From JAMXLO01 sp963791495 (GTDB taxonomy: Bacteria; Pseudomonadota; Alphaproteobacteria; Acetobacterales; Acetobacteraceae): a DNA stretch of 64,000 bases. A model generated the notes under the pieces. That model searched no databases. It had not been told where the DNA came from and saw only the letters and a program-made list of their open reading frames with translations. Shown here in pieces: positions 18,178 to 26,312 of the stretch (its first letter is position 1; each line of letters opens with the position of its first letter). Both the position numbers and the translations under genes were made by a program. Location of the stretch: the NCBI GenBank assembly GCA_963791495.1, contig CAWBST010000002.1, positions 186,001 to 250,000 of the forward strand, in the 5' to 3' direction.

Positions 18178-18918
18178 TCAGGTGCTTGCATTCGCCAAAT
18201 TGGATGACGTCCTACCGAGGTAGGCGCCGGCAGAGGCGAGTGAACTGAGTTGACCAGCCGCATCGGCTGCGGCCATCAGCCCCGCCACTCCCCCTTGTGC
18301 GGATCCGACGTCGGCGACATCTGCTCCGGTGAGGGTGGCCTCAGACGCTTCGACAGCAGCTCCTATTGAAGACCGGGCGTCGACGAGACAGGCTTGGGCC
18401 CCTGTAAAGGCTGCAGTGCCTCGGGTAGTGGCGCCTGGCGCCGTAAGCGCCGTCTGTAGCGGCGACAGGTCCACGCCGGCATCCGAAGCGTCACTAGCGG
18501 CGATGCCGACATCTGCCAACGCAGCGGTCGCGAGCGAAGCAGCCGCCAGCAAGAGTGCGGATGCCTCGTCCCGGATCACGGTGCAGACGATGCGATAGGG
18601 AATCCACCAGCTGCTGCGATAGTCAGCGCAAAAGTCGCTGATTAGCACTGTGTAGAACAGGACGTCCCACGTCAGCGGCAATGGGATGCCGGCAACGCGC
18701 AATTCATCCAAGCTGCGAGCACGAAGTATTGCGTCCGAGCCGGCAAAGATTCCTGAGAAGCTGATCTGCGCATCGTCGCGCCCCAGTGCGTCGATCACCC
18801 GGGACCCGCTTGGCAGGCGATGCAAGGCGAGGCGTTGCCTGCCGCCGAAATTTATTCCTGATGGAACCTCGAAGTCCTGGAAGACGATTGGACCAAGCAG
18901 CAGCGCCACATCAGTCAT
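18178..18918 (-). CDS. Phage tail protein, gpU-like with Ala-rich C-terminal extension
   Basis: This 246-residue protein has an N-terminal domain resembling P2 gpU: LLLGPIVFQDFEVP, SRVIDALGRDDAQISFSG, then a region rich in beta-strands ending YRIVCTVIRDE at about residue 117. gpU-like proteins act at the tail end or baseplate junction. The rest (about 130 residues) is low-complexity and Ala-rich, lacks family resemblance, and may be helical. This extension is unusual for gpU. The start overlaps the 61-aa gene upstream by 8 nt. Confidence 0.65.
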   Translation of the reverse strand: MTDVALLLGPIVFQDFEVPSGINFGGRQRLALHRLPSGSRVIDALGRDDAQISFSGIFAGSDAILRARSLDELRVAGIPLPLTWDVLFYTVLISDFCADYRSSWWIPYRIVCTVIRDEASALLLAAASLATAALADVGIAASDASDAGVDLSPLQTALTAPGATTRGTAAFTGAQACLVDARSSIGAAVEASEATLTGADVADVGSAQGGVAGLMAAADAAGQLSSLASAGAYLGRTSSNLANAST

Positions 18919-19096
18919 CGGCGTGATCGCTTAATTGCGCAACCGCGCGCTGGCCTATGCTTGCACCGCCTTGTAAGGTTGTCTCGCCGTCGCTGTGGAA
19001 CGCCACTGCGATGGCAATGGGTGCTGTCATCGCGGCAAGGGAGGGCGGTGCTTCGCCGCTGAACCAGAGGACGAAGGGTATACGGATCTCTTCCAT
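18911..19096 (-). CDS. Small phage protein of unknown function
   Basis: A 61-residue ORF starts MEEIRIPFVLWFSGEAPP and contains IAIAVAFHSDGETTLQG. It begins 4 nt after the tape-measure candidate and overlaps the gpU-like gene by 8 nt, so it is part of the operon. I do not recognise the family. It could be a small tail-tip component. Confidence 0.55.
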   Translation of the reverse strand: MEEIRIPFVLWFSGEAPPSLAAMTAPIAIAVAFHSDGETTLQGGASIGQRAVAQLSDHADD

Positions 19097-19100
19097 GTGT

Positions 19101-20129
19101 TCAGGAGCCACTGGATGCGCCGGGATAAGCTGCACTCATGCGCGGATCGATGCCCGTTATCATAGCGCCTGGGCGCGAGGCGTATCTTTCGAGGTGATCG
19201 ATTACCCATTGGCCGAGTTGAGTGCCATCCAGGATGATCGTGCCTTGCCTCGGCTCCGACTCGCCTGGTAACTCCGCGGGAGCCGTGCGCGACAGTGGTA
19301 CCTCTGGCTGTGCGGCCATATGGGGCGTGGCGTCGAGCGGCTCCGTCGTGTTCGGAAGGACCCCGGCCGCGCGCACGACGGTTTGCGTTGCGAACATCCG
19401 CTGTGTCGATTGTGACGTACGGCCGGGGGCCAAAGCGCCAATGACAATCTGGCGCAACCGCATGCTCTCCTGAGGGGCTTCGATTTCATCGCTGGTAGTC
19501 TCTGGTGCTGCCGCAACCGGTTCTGCACTGACTTGTAGCGCCAATGATTGGGTCGACGCATCGTTACTGGTTACAAACGATGGCGACGACGCAAGGTTGG
19601 GCGGCGCGACGCTCGTTAGTGGATTGACTGACGCTGGCGTTGCGGGCACAGCCACTGCGCTGGGAACAAGAGATGCTGTGGATGTCGTCAACTGCGGTGC
19701 CTTGCGTGGTGTCGTGGTGGCGTTTTGACCCGCCACATGCCGAGGTCTAATCAGGCTTCCATCGGGTCGCGGTATCGTCCATGTGCGTGGAGGCTGGGCT
19801 TGATCCGACCGCACTTGCGGTTTGGGACCTTCGTGAGCACTCGGCCAATCTGTCGCTGAAGTTTGAGGTCGTTCGGGCGTGAAGCCCCACTGCTCCCCGC
19901 GCCCATCGTGTGGGTGGCCAGCGTCGGTGGGGGCACTGATCGGTGCGGCGTTGATGTCGAATGGGCTCAGCCGCTCGCCGAGATGCGTCATTGTCTCCAG
20001 CATTGCTCCGCTGGCAGTGACGGTGCGGCCCAATACCGTTAGCTCCCGTTCGACCATGGTGATTGCACTGCACACGCCATAGCCATAGGCAAGTCTGGCG
20101 CCGATAGCCGGTGGGTCGTTATCGGTCAC
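19101..20129 (-). CDS. Candidate short tape-measure protein
   Basis: This gene occupies the tape-measure position, between the frameshifting chaperone and gpU. It is about 342 aa with the GTG at 20129, which overlaps the chaperone extension by 11 nt; ATG codons at 20057 and 20213 are alternatives. Residues near the N-terminus (GYGVCSAITMVERELTVLG) look helical. The middle is a long Pro/Thr/Ser/Ala-rich stretch. The C-terminus has GTIILDGTQLGQWVIDHLE followed by ITGIDPRMSAAYPG. Canonical tape measures are long, helical and have membrane segments, none of which is seen here. The assignment is by synteny. Confidence 0.5.
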   Translation of the reverse strand: MTDNDPPAIGARLAYGYGVCSAITMVERELTVLGRTVTASGAMLETMTHLGERLSPFDINAAPISAPTDAGHPHDGRGEQWGFTPERPQTSATDWPSAHEGPKPQVRSDQAQPPRTWTIPRPDGSLIRPRHVAGQNATTTPRKAPQLTTSTASLVPSAVAVPATPASVNPLTSVAPPNLASSPSFVTSNDASTQSLALQVSAEPVAAAPETTSDEIEAPQESMRLRQIVIGALAPGRTSQSTQRMFATQTVVRAAGVLPNTTEPLDATPHMAAQPEVPLSRTAPAELPGESEPRQGTIILDGTQLGQWVIDHLERYASRPGAMITGIDPRMSAAYPGASSGS

Positions 20130-20642
20130 TCTCGACCATCCAGCGCAATGTGCGCCAATCGAATGTTCTGCCATCCAATGAGCCGAGAGCGACAACAAAT
20201 GCCATCCTCTCATCGGCCGGCAGGCTGAAGGCGACGTCGAAGGGCACCCCGTTCCGGACCAGATAGAGGCAGTCGATCAGGTCGGGGTGCCGGCTCAGTT
20301 TCCCGCCGTTTCTACCATCTCGGCTGTACTCGTTTCCGGAGTTTGCTCGAGCACCTGCGCGACCGCCGCAACCCCGGCATCGCCTAGGCGGCCAATCATG
20401 GCTTCTATCTGGAGTTCATTGGATGGCGAAGGCACCGGGACATCGTCGATGGCGGCCACCGAACAAGCGATCAGTGCCATTCCCAGCCACGGCTGATTTT
20501 GTGCCAATAGTGCGCCGGCCGCCTTGAACAGCCGAAGTCGATCGAGAGCAGTAAGACGCCTGATGGTGAGGCGCCGCCCGTTGCCGTCGATGACGTTCTC
20601 GGTCGCGGTGGCTGCTGCCACCATGGATGCAGATGGGGTCAT
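20119..20642 (-). CDS. Tail assembly chaperone, -1 frameshift fusion product
   Basis: The zero-frame chaperone ends at 20295. If ribosomes slip by -1 on the heptamer at 20298-20304, translation continues for 59 further residues (LSRHPDLIDCLYLV ... DERMAFVVALGSLDGR ... TLRWMVESDR) to a TAA at 20119-20121, giving about 174 aa. The extension is compositionally protein-like but has no start codon of its own at the right place. This matches the E/E' and G/GT pairs of P2, Mu and lambda, where a minor frameshift product binds the tape measure during tail assembly. Confidence 0.8.
20295..20642 (-). CDS. Tail assembly chaperone, short form (gpE-like)
   Basis: This 115-residue protein has the typical gpE/gpG arrangement with TENVIDGNGRRLTIRRL, TALDRLRLFKAAG and GMALIACSVAAIDDVPVP. 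It starts with an ATG that overlaps the tube stop by one base (TAATG). It ends AEMVETAGN at a TGA directly after the slippery heptamer. The short form is expected to coat the tape measure together with the frameshift form, then leave before the tube assembles. It would not be in the mature particle. Confidence 0.82.
   Translation of the reverse strand: MTPSASMVAAATATENVIDGNGRRLTIRRLTALDRLRLFKAAGALLAQNQPWLGMALIACSVAAIDDVPVPSPSNELQIEAMIGRLGDAGVAAVAQVLEQTPETSTAEMVETAGN
20298..20304 (-). promoter_or_regulatory. -1 programmed frameshift heptamer GGGAAAC
   Basis: On the minus strand the zero-frame codons are GCG GGA AAC TGA, so the heptamer G GGA AAC has the X XXY YYZ form. It is followed at once by the zero-frame stop. 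A -1 slip reads GGG AAA CTG AGC and enters a 59-codon open extension. The position, at the junction of the two chaperone frames, is as in other tailed phages. Confidence 0.8.
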
Positions 20643-21070
20643 TAGATGCGGCGCCTACGGACAGCGAAGAACTCCAGCTTTTGCCTGACACTGCTGTCGC
20701 CCTTCCAGATCCCGGCATTGCTAAATTTGAATGTCACGTTGTCATATTGGTAGGTCGATGTGGACCCGTTCGTCTCGGTTACATACTGATACATGGTGCT
20801 GGGCGCCGGGTTGCTGCCATTGAAATACTGCTGCTCAGCCGCGGCAATGAAGTCATCGATGGTCGAGCTGCCGCGCTCAAGCTCGAAGCTGCCTTCCCAA
20901 CCTTTCGGCAACTCGGTGCCCATGTGCGTGCCATCCAGCCGGTCCACCCGTACCGATTGGGTTATCTGGCGGCTGTCGAACGACGTGACGTGTGTCAGGT
21001 CGATACGTCCTGTTGGGCCGATCAGGACCAACTGCGTGTCGCGGCCGACAGAGAACATAGTCAGAGACAT
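20642..21070 (-). CDS. Tail tube protein
   Basis: This 142-residue protein starts MSLTMFSVGRDTQLVL and has the compact beta-rich features of contractile-tail tubes: LTHVTSFDSRQITQSVRVDRLDG, GWEGSFELERGSSTIDDFI, and TYQYDNVTFKFSNAGIWKGD. It follows the sheath gene by 12 nt and overlaps the chaperone start by 1 nt. It stacks in rings to form the DNA-conducting inner tube. Confidence 0.82.
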   Translation of the reverse strand: MSLTMFSVGRDTQLVLIGPTGRIDLTHVTSFDSRQITQSVRVDRLDGTHMGTELPKGWEGSFELERGSSTIDDFIAAAEQQYFNGSNPAPSTMYQYVTETNGSTSTYQYDNVTFKFSNAGIWKGDSSVRQKLEFFAVRRRRI

Positions 21071-21082
21071 CTGGTTAGCTCC

Positions 21083-22645
21083 TTACGCCGCCTGGCCGCC
21101 GGGCAGAGTCTGACGGGACACCTGCACGGTCTGGCCGCCTTCCATGTTGACGATGAACTTCTCGTTGATCGCCTGGTATTGCACCTGCGCATCCGATTGT
21201 ACATAGCCAAGATCGGTCCGGCTGGCGGGATTGTTGGAGGTGTCACAGATCACGCTGAACGGTAGGCTGCCGTCGGTGCTGCCAAGCAAACCCTGCCCGA
21301 GCATGTTCTGCAGAAACGCCAGCTGCGTCGCGCGTATCCTGCGGAACAGGTCCGCGGTAATCACCTGACCGACATATTCACCCATACCAGCTGACAGAGT
21401 CGCGGCGATGTAATTAGTCAGGCGCGTGTAATTATCTCCGCTGACGGCGGCATTGGATGACGAGTTGTGGCCACCACGAACGCCCCAGAAATTGCCGCCA
21501 GGTTGCGGATTGCTGATCACGTCGATGCCCGCGCTCAACAGCACCGCGAGATCCGCGGACGAATAGGAAGCACTCTGACCCGAACCCGGTGTGCCAGATT
21601 TCTGGCTGCCAATCACACTGTAAAGCTGCTTGTTCAAGCTGGACTGCTCAGGTGAGAGGTTCGCCAGGCGTCCGGCAGTAAACCCCTGCGGTGATACCAG
21701 ACGGATGGTGCCATTGACCTGATCGGACCACCATAGCCAATCGCCGAACATCAGTTTCGCCGCGTAGCAGTCCAGCCCCGCCTGCTGCTTGACGATAACC
21801 GCGTTCTGGATGCTGTCACCGGCCGGACCCGTGAGGATCATGTAGATGCCTTCCTCGAGTCCGAACTCAGCCTGGGTTGTCCAATAGTAGGGATCATCGG
21901 CGTCCGACAACATTGCAATGCCGCAGCCTTGGCCACGCAGCGCGTACATGCCAGACCGCGGTGGAACATCGGCACCGACGAGGCTTGTTACCGTAGCACT
22001 GGCAGCGCCGTCGGAGCCGGCCGAGGTAGAGCCGAGTGCAATGGAAAAGGCGTTCGGCGCGATAGTGGCGCCGCCGGCGTTGGCGACGATGAATTGGGAA
22101 GGCCCGCGTTGAGGGCCCTGTCCGAGATTCACTGCCGCGGTCAAAGCTGACCAGAATAGGGCGCCAGTCCCGGCAATATTGTCGTAAACCTCCGGCTGTA
22201 GTCCGGGGAGCGAAATGGTCAATCGCCAGGTGGTGGCCTTGGATCCCTGTGAGAGCGTCAGCACGACCCGGTTCCCAAGCGAGCCAGTGTGAAGTGCGGT
22301 GAAGGTGACGGTCGTTCCAGGTAACACGGCCTGCGCGGCGGAATCCGTACTGTCGGTGACCCTGATACAGCGGAAGTTCTGAGCCCCCTGTTGAACCGCC
22401 GCGGCGACCTGCGTCCCCATATCATACTTGCGTGCCATGACCGGGCCGAAACTCTGGGCATAGTCCGCCATGGTGGCGACAATTACCGGATGCCCGACCG
22501 GCCCCCACGAGGCCGTGCCGACGACGCCCACCACGTTCGTCGGCACCCCGTTCAACACAAGGTTCTGCGGTGGGACAATCTGGACATAGAGGTCCGGCAC
22601 CACGAGTGCCGTGGTGTTGATGCTGCCCTGTTGGACAATAGGCAT
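21083..22645 (-). CDS. Contractile tail sheath protein
   Basis: This 520-residue sheath protein has PTNVVGVVGTASWGPVGHPV near the N-terminus and VPPRSGMYALRG followed by DPYYWTTQAEFG in the middle. The C-terminus has NPQPGGNFWGVRGGHNSS, FLQNMLGQGLLG and a closing FIVNMEGGQTVQVSR, the strand-exchange arm region of the family. It surrounds the tube and contracts during DNA delivery. The start ATG is 5 nt after the small 49-aa gene. Length is typical. Confidence 0.92.
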   Translation of the reverse strand: MPIVQQGSINTTALVVPDLYVQIVPPQNLVLNGVPTNVVGVVGTASWGPVGHPVIVATMADYAQSFGPVMARKYDMGTQVAAAVQQGAQNFRCIRVTDSTDSAAQAVLPGTTVTFTALHTGSLGNRVVLTLSQGSKATTWRLTISLPGLQPEVYDNIAGTGALFWSALTAAVNLGQGPQRGPSQFIVANAGGATIAPNAFSIALGSTSAGSDGAASATVTSLVGADVPPRSGMYALRGQGCGIAMLSDADDPYYWTTQAEFGLEEGIYMILTGPAGDSIQNAVIVKQQAGLDCYAAKLMFGDWLWWSDQVNGTIRLVSPQGFTAGRLANLSPEQSSLNKQLYSVIGSQKSGTPGSGQSASYSSADLAVLLSAGIDVISNPQPGGNFWGVRGGHNSSSNAAVSGDNYTRLTNYIAATLSAGMGEYVGQVITADLFRRIRATQLAFLQNMLGQGLLGSTDGSLPFSVICDTSNNPASRTDLGYVQSDAQVQYQAINEKFIVNMEGGQTVQVSRQTLPGGQAA

Positions 22646-22650
22646 TTGGT

Positions 22651-22800
22651 TCAGGCTCCCTTGGCCGTTGGCGAGACCACGCGCACGACCGAGTATGCAT
22701 GTTCGCTGTTCAGTATTTCCGTGATGCGAACGGCATCGGTGACGATGTCACCACGGGCGAAGTCGCCAAATGACCTAACCACGACGAGATGCATATCCAT
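22651..22800 (-). CDS. Small phage protein upstream of sheath, unknown function
   Basis: A 49-residue ORF runs from ATG at 22800 (preceded by GGAG, 5 nt spacing) to TGA at 22651-22653. It reads MDMHLVVVRSFGDFARGD then VTDAVRITEILNS and HAYSVVRVVSP. It fits tightly between the neck gene and the sheath. Small proteins precede the sheath in Mu-like phages, but I do not recognise this family. Confidence 0.6.
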   Translation of the reverse strand: MDMHLVVVRSFGDFARGDIVTDAVRITEILNSEHAYSVVRVVSPTAKGA

Positions 22801-22814
22801 GGGATCTCCAGTGT

Positions 22815-23624
22815 TCAGGCAGTGATTGATACCGAGTTCAGGACCAGATTGCCGAACAGCATCGCAGGCAGTGTGTTTGAAACAACCGTGGCGTATTCCA
22901 CGTTGTAGTTAAGATCACGCCGATACAGCCTGGCGTTCTGCGATTGATCGAAAACGGTCGTGCCGACATAGGTGAGCCTGCCCGTTGTCCCATCCGCCAA
23001 TGTCAGGAAGTGCTGGCTGCTTAAGGCCTGATCGATTGCGGTGGCCGCCGTGTCTCGTGTCGCGGGAGTAGAACACCAGCAGGTGATTCGAAACCCCTGT
23101 TCCTGCCGACGAACCTCTTGTTGTACAGGAGCATCAGCGACTACCCGTGCTACGAGGTCGCCGGCTCCTGGGATCGACAAGGTGCTGTACGTGAGGCGAA
23201 CGATCGATTTGCCGCGGGCCATGGTTGCAATGTTGGCAGCTACCGATTGTGGCGTGTCACCCGCTTGCGTGCGATACGCATAGCTCGTGCCGTCGATGAG
23301 CACGCCGGCGATCTGGCCGATGTCAGCACTTCCGCCAAAGGTCACCGAGCTACCATTGACCTTGGCGGTCAGGTTCGGATGTGCGGCAGCACCCATCCAA
23401 TGCTCGGCGTATCGGGTGGTTGTCCGACTCGCGCCGCCGCCAGGGAAAACTGTCACGTTGATCTTTGCGGCTCGAAGGTCGGCGTCCAATGCAGCTGAGT
23501 TGGGCCATCCCCGATAGATCCGGCAATCGGGACCGGGAACGCTGATTTGGCTGGTTCCATTCGGATAGAGCGCAATTGAGACCGCCTCGACCAGAGCGGA
23601 TTCCACGTCTGATTGGTCGGCCAT
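22815..23624 (-). CDS. Putative tail terminator / neck protein
   Basis: This 269-residue protein starts MADQSDVESALVEAVSIALY, a pattern common in neck or tail-terminator proteins that cap the sheath and tube. Later segments are GPDCRIYRGWPNSAALDADLRAAKINVTVF and QGFRITCWCSTPATRDT followed by DQALSSQHFLTLADG. I chose the ATG at 23624, which overlaps the previous stop (TGATG), over an upstream extension. The assignment rests on position between the head-completion genes and the sheath. Confidence 0.6.
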   Translation of the reverse strand: MADQSDVESALVEAVSIALYPNGTSQISVPGPDCRIYRGWPNSAALDADLRAAKINVTVFPGGGASRTTTRYAEHWMGAAAHPNLTAKVNGSSVTFGGSADIGQIAGVLIDGTSYAYRTQAGDTPQSVAANIATMARGKSIVRLTYSTLSIPGAGDLVARVVADAPVQQEVRRQEQGFRITCWCSTPATRDTAATAIDQALSSQHFLTLADGTTGRLTYVGTTVFDQSQNARLYRRDLNYNVEYATVVSNTLPAMLFGNLVLNSVSITA

Positions 23625-24268
23625 CAGGTTGTTGCCTGTTTCGCTGTGATGCGCCAGCCAAGATCTGTCAATTCGGCCGCGGCGACGACCGCATTCCGCC
23701 CGAGGTCGTCGGTCAAGAGGTCCGACGGACGCAGGATCACACCCGGTATCGCGGGCAGTAGAACGGTCCAATAGGGGATGGAACTGTCACTTGGGAGATC
23801 CGGATTCGGATGTCCTCGCCCGGCTGCGCCGAGTATGCTGGCCGGCCAGTTCGAGAGCAGTGCTTCGTTGGTCTCGGTGATGACTCCGCCGTAGGTGTTC
23901 ACGCCGGTATTCGGCGGCGCGGCTGGGCGCCAGAAGGACACTATGCGGTTGGCCTGCACGCACAGCACCGGTGCAAGCCGTTGTTGAGCGGCGATGAACC
24001 AGGTGGTGCCAGCCTGCACAAGATAATCGCCGGGGCGCGTGTAGGCTGCATCGAACACACCGTACCACAGCGCGTCGCCGTATGCGTTAGGGTGAGCGAA
24101 CCTGCCATCGCGTGCCGTGAAGGCGGCGCGGAGGCGCAGGAACCGGTTCTCCGCAGCCAGTGGATCGGAGGATCCCGACGGCCGATAGGCATCAGTGGTC
24201 GTCCCGACCGCTCGTGCCGTGGCGTTCAGACCGCGGTAGATCCTATCCGGCAATGCGTCAGGATCCAT
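23624..24268 (-). CDS. Putative head-tail joining protein
   Basis: This 214-residue protein has DALPDRIYRGLNATARAVG near the start, then NRFLRLRAAFTARDGRFAHP and GDALWYGVFDAAYTRPGDYLV. It ends AELTDLGWRITAKQ. It lies between the 125-aa connector-like gene and the terminator candidate, the usual site of head-tail completion proteins. ATG at 24268 is preferred because it lies 1 nt beyond the previous stop; 24286 is also in frame. Exact role is unknown. Confidence 0.55.
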   Translation of the reverse strand: MDPDALPDRIYRGLNATARAVGTTTDAYRPSGSSDPLAAENRFLRLRAAFTARDGRFAHPNAYGDALWYGVFDAAYTRPGDYLVQAGTTWFIAAQQRLAPVLCVQANRIVSFWRPAAPPNTGVNTYGGVITETNEALLSNWPASILGAAGRGHPNPDLPSDSSIPYWTVLLPAIPGVILRPSDLLTDDLGRNAVVAAAELTDLGWRITAKQATT

Positions 24269-24269
24269 T

Positions 24270-24647
24270 TCACACGACCAGGGCAATGCCGCTGTCCGTC
24301 AGTGCAGGTCCTGGCGGAACACCAAAGAAGCCGCAGAGTCGCCGCCGCCAGTCATCGAACAACCTGGTGCGGTCGCGGAGCTCATCCCTATTGCGTGTCC
24401 ATATGGACGCCTGGTCGGTATCAAGATTGTCGCCCGCCCGTGGCACGGCGAGCTCCAGCACGGTCAGCGTGCCAAGGTAGCGCCGCACGATGGCCTCTTC
24501 TGCATCAGACATGTTATTCATCCGGAATTCCAGCAAGCCAGAGGCCTGGGTGAATCGCCAATTCTGGAATCCCGAGTTCGCCGCCCCGTACGCGGGGTAG
24601 CCACAGAATCGACGAATGTCCGTCTTTTCGGCGTCCGTGAATGCCAT
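24270..24647 (-). CDS. Putative head-tail connector protein
   Basis: This 125-residue protein begins MAFTDAEKTDIRRFCGYPAY and contains MSDAEEAIVRRYLGTLTVLE, a helix-rich layout seen in gp6/gp15-type connector proteins that extend the portal. The start overlaps the previous stop (ATGA). It ends GPALTDSGIALVV. The call is by context and general secondary-structure pattern. Confidence 0.55.
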   Translation of the reverse strand: MAFTDAEKTDIRRFCGYPAYGAANSGFQNWRFTQASGLLEFRMNNMSDAEEAIVRRYLGTLTVLELAVPRAGDNLDTDQASIWTRNRDELRDRTRLFDDWRRRLCGFFGVPPGPALTDSGIALVV

Positions 24648-24955
24648 CACACGTAGGATCCGTCGCCGCGGGTGAACAACACTGTGCCGCTGCCAGAAGC
24701 AAGCACTGCGGCTCCATGGGTTACCAGGTTGTTCGCCGATAGCATCGCCCGCGAGTTCGCCATCACCGGCATATCGGCGACGGAGGCTGAAACCGACGGA
24801 TCGGCACCAAAGCGCACATAGGCGAGCGAAGCGGTGGTATTGGTCACGACGATCGAATCGCCTCCTCCCGCGAGGGCCACCGTGGCGGAAGACGTGCCCG
24901 CGCTTAGTGATGCCGTTCCGGTTGGGCGAAACGGTGTGATGGAGCCGATGGCCAT
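24647..24955 (-). CDS. Small phage head protein, possibly decoration
   Basis: This 102-residue protein has a beta-rich, Ser/Thr/Ala-rich sequence: SITPFRPTGTASLSAG, DSIVVTNTTASLAYVRFG, and GSGTVLFTRGDGSYV at the C-terminus. It lies directly after the major capsid gene, where decoration or capsid-stabilising proteins are usual. I see no motif that fixes the role. Confidence 0.5.
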   Translation of the reverse strand: MAIGSITPFRPTGTASLSAGTSSATVALAGGGDSIVVTNTTASLAYVRFGADPSVSASVADMPVMANSRAMLSANNLVTHGAAVLASGSGTVLFTRGDGSYV

Positions 24956-24976
24956 TTGCTTTTCCGTGTCCGGGGG

Positions 24977-26299
24977 TCAGCCGATGTGCTCGACCATCAC
25001 GGCGCGCTTGAACGCGGCATTGGTGGCGGTCGGAACCGTGGTCGGGTTGGTTGTGGTGTCAGACGGCGCGCAGAAACCGCCAATCCAATACCAAGATTGA
25101 GCAATGATCTGCTGCAGACGATCGATTGGTTCGCGTGTCACCATCGCCACGTCATCGACAACGGCGACAATCGAATCCTTTGGTGCCACGTCCTCGGCTG
25201 CCATGCCGGCGAAGTCGCCCTCGATGAGTGCGCCTTGGCCGCAGATGATGGGCCGCCGCACCATCAGGCCCGCAAGTGTCGGATGTGGCTGCACGAAGGC
25301 CTCGGTGGTCGGGATGAACCGCAGGCCAAGGAAGTCGTTCGTCATACCTTGGCGGAACACCTGGTTTGCCGAAGTGGCGCCCTGGAACAACTGCTTGAAG
25401 TCCGGATCAGCGAATAATTGCCGGGCGGACACTGGATCGAGATAACAGTTGTAGACACCGTCGATTTCCGGTACCGCGTTCATGCGCAGCTTGGCCACCG
25501 CATCGAGCAAACCGGCCATCGTCAGCATGTCGGTCGCGGTCAACGCGGCCGTCGTAGCGCGCTGCGACGGCCGGACGACCACCGCCGCGTTGGCCGCGAT
25601 CACCGCATTGCCGGCTGTGCCATCGGATACCGATACGTTGCCGGAGAAGGCCAGAACACCAGACACGCCATTCGGCGCAGTCGATACATTGGTGACGTCG
25701 GCGGTGACGCCAACCAGCGTGTAGGCATTTGTGCCAACGGCGACCGTGAGGGGATTCGACACGCCAACCTGCTGCTGTGCGCCATTGACGAAGGCGTTCT
25801 GGAAGCCGCGGACATCATCGACTGCGACGGCGGCACCAGGGCTGCCCAACGTGGTGCGAACCCGCGTGTTGCCGCCAAAGTAACTGCTGAACAGCGCATT
25901 GCGGGCTAGTTCATCCAGGCTGCGAGCCGCCTGCTCACCGTTTACGAAGGCATTTTGCAGAAATTGTGATGCGATCCCGACACGACTGGTAACCATATTC
26001 AGGTCGGTCGTGGCTGCATAGTGGTTGATGGTGATGGTGTACTGCTCGACGCCCCAACCGCTCGGCGTCATGCCGTTATCGAGGTTGGTGTTCGAGCTCG
26101 CCGTCAGCGGGGTCGTGATACTTGGCTTCAGGCCGGCCCGCGTTCTGGTCAGGGTCTCACCGATACCCACCGAGATTTGCACCCGATCGGCGCAGGCCCG
26201 GTATCCCAGCCGCGACCTCATGGCCTGCTGGAATTCGCGCTCCAGGAAGCCCTGCTGAATGATCGGCTGCAGGACTGCCGGAAAGTTCTGAATGCCCAT
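24977..26299 (-). CDS. Major capsid protein
   Basis: This 440-residue protein starts MGIQNFPAVLQPIIQQGFLE. It contains RSLDELARNALFSSYFGG, LTMAGLLDAVAKLRMNAVPE, and YNCYLDPVSARQLFADPDFKQLF, followed by FLGLRFIPTTEAFVQ and REPIDRLQQIIAQSWYW. These are the long spine helix and periphery segments of HK97-fold coats of the group often annotated as P22- or N4-gp56-like. There is no N-terminal delta domain or nearby protease gene, but a scaffold-like gene lies 13 nt upstream. It builds the icosahedral head. Confidence 0.82.
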   Translation of the reverse strand: MGIQNFPAVLQPIIQQGFLEREFQQAMRSRLGYRACADRVQISVGIGETLTRTRAGLKPSITTPLTASSNTNLDNGMTPSGWGVEQYTITINHYAATTDLNMVTSRVGIASQFLQNAFVNGEQAARSLDELARNALFSSYFGGNTRVRTTLGSPGAAVAVDDVRGFQNAFVNGAQQQVGVSNPLTVAVGTNAYTLVGVTADVTNVSTAPNGVSGVLAFSGNVSVSDGTAGNAVIAANAAVVVRPSQRATTAALTATDMLTMAGLLDAVAKLRMNAVPEIDGVYNCYLDPVSARQLFADPDFKQLFQGATSANQVFRQGMTNDFLGLRFIPTTEAFVQPHPTLAGLMVRRPIICGQGALIEGDFAGMAAEDVAPKDSIVAVVDDVAMVTREPIDRLQQIIAQSWYWIGGFCAPSDTTTNPTTVPTATNAAFKRAVMVEHIG

Positions 26300-26312
26300 T
26301 CGGGAATCCCCT

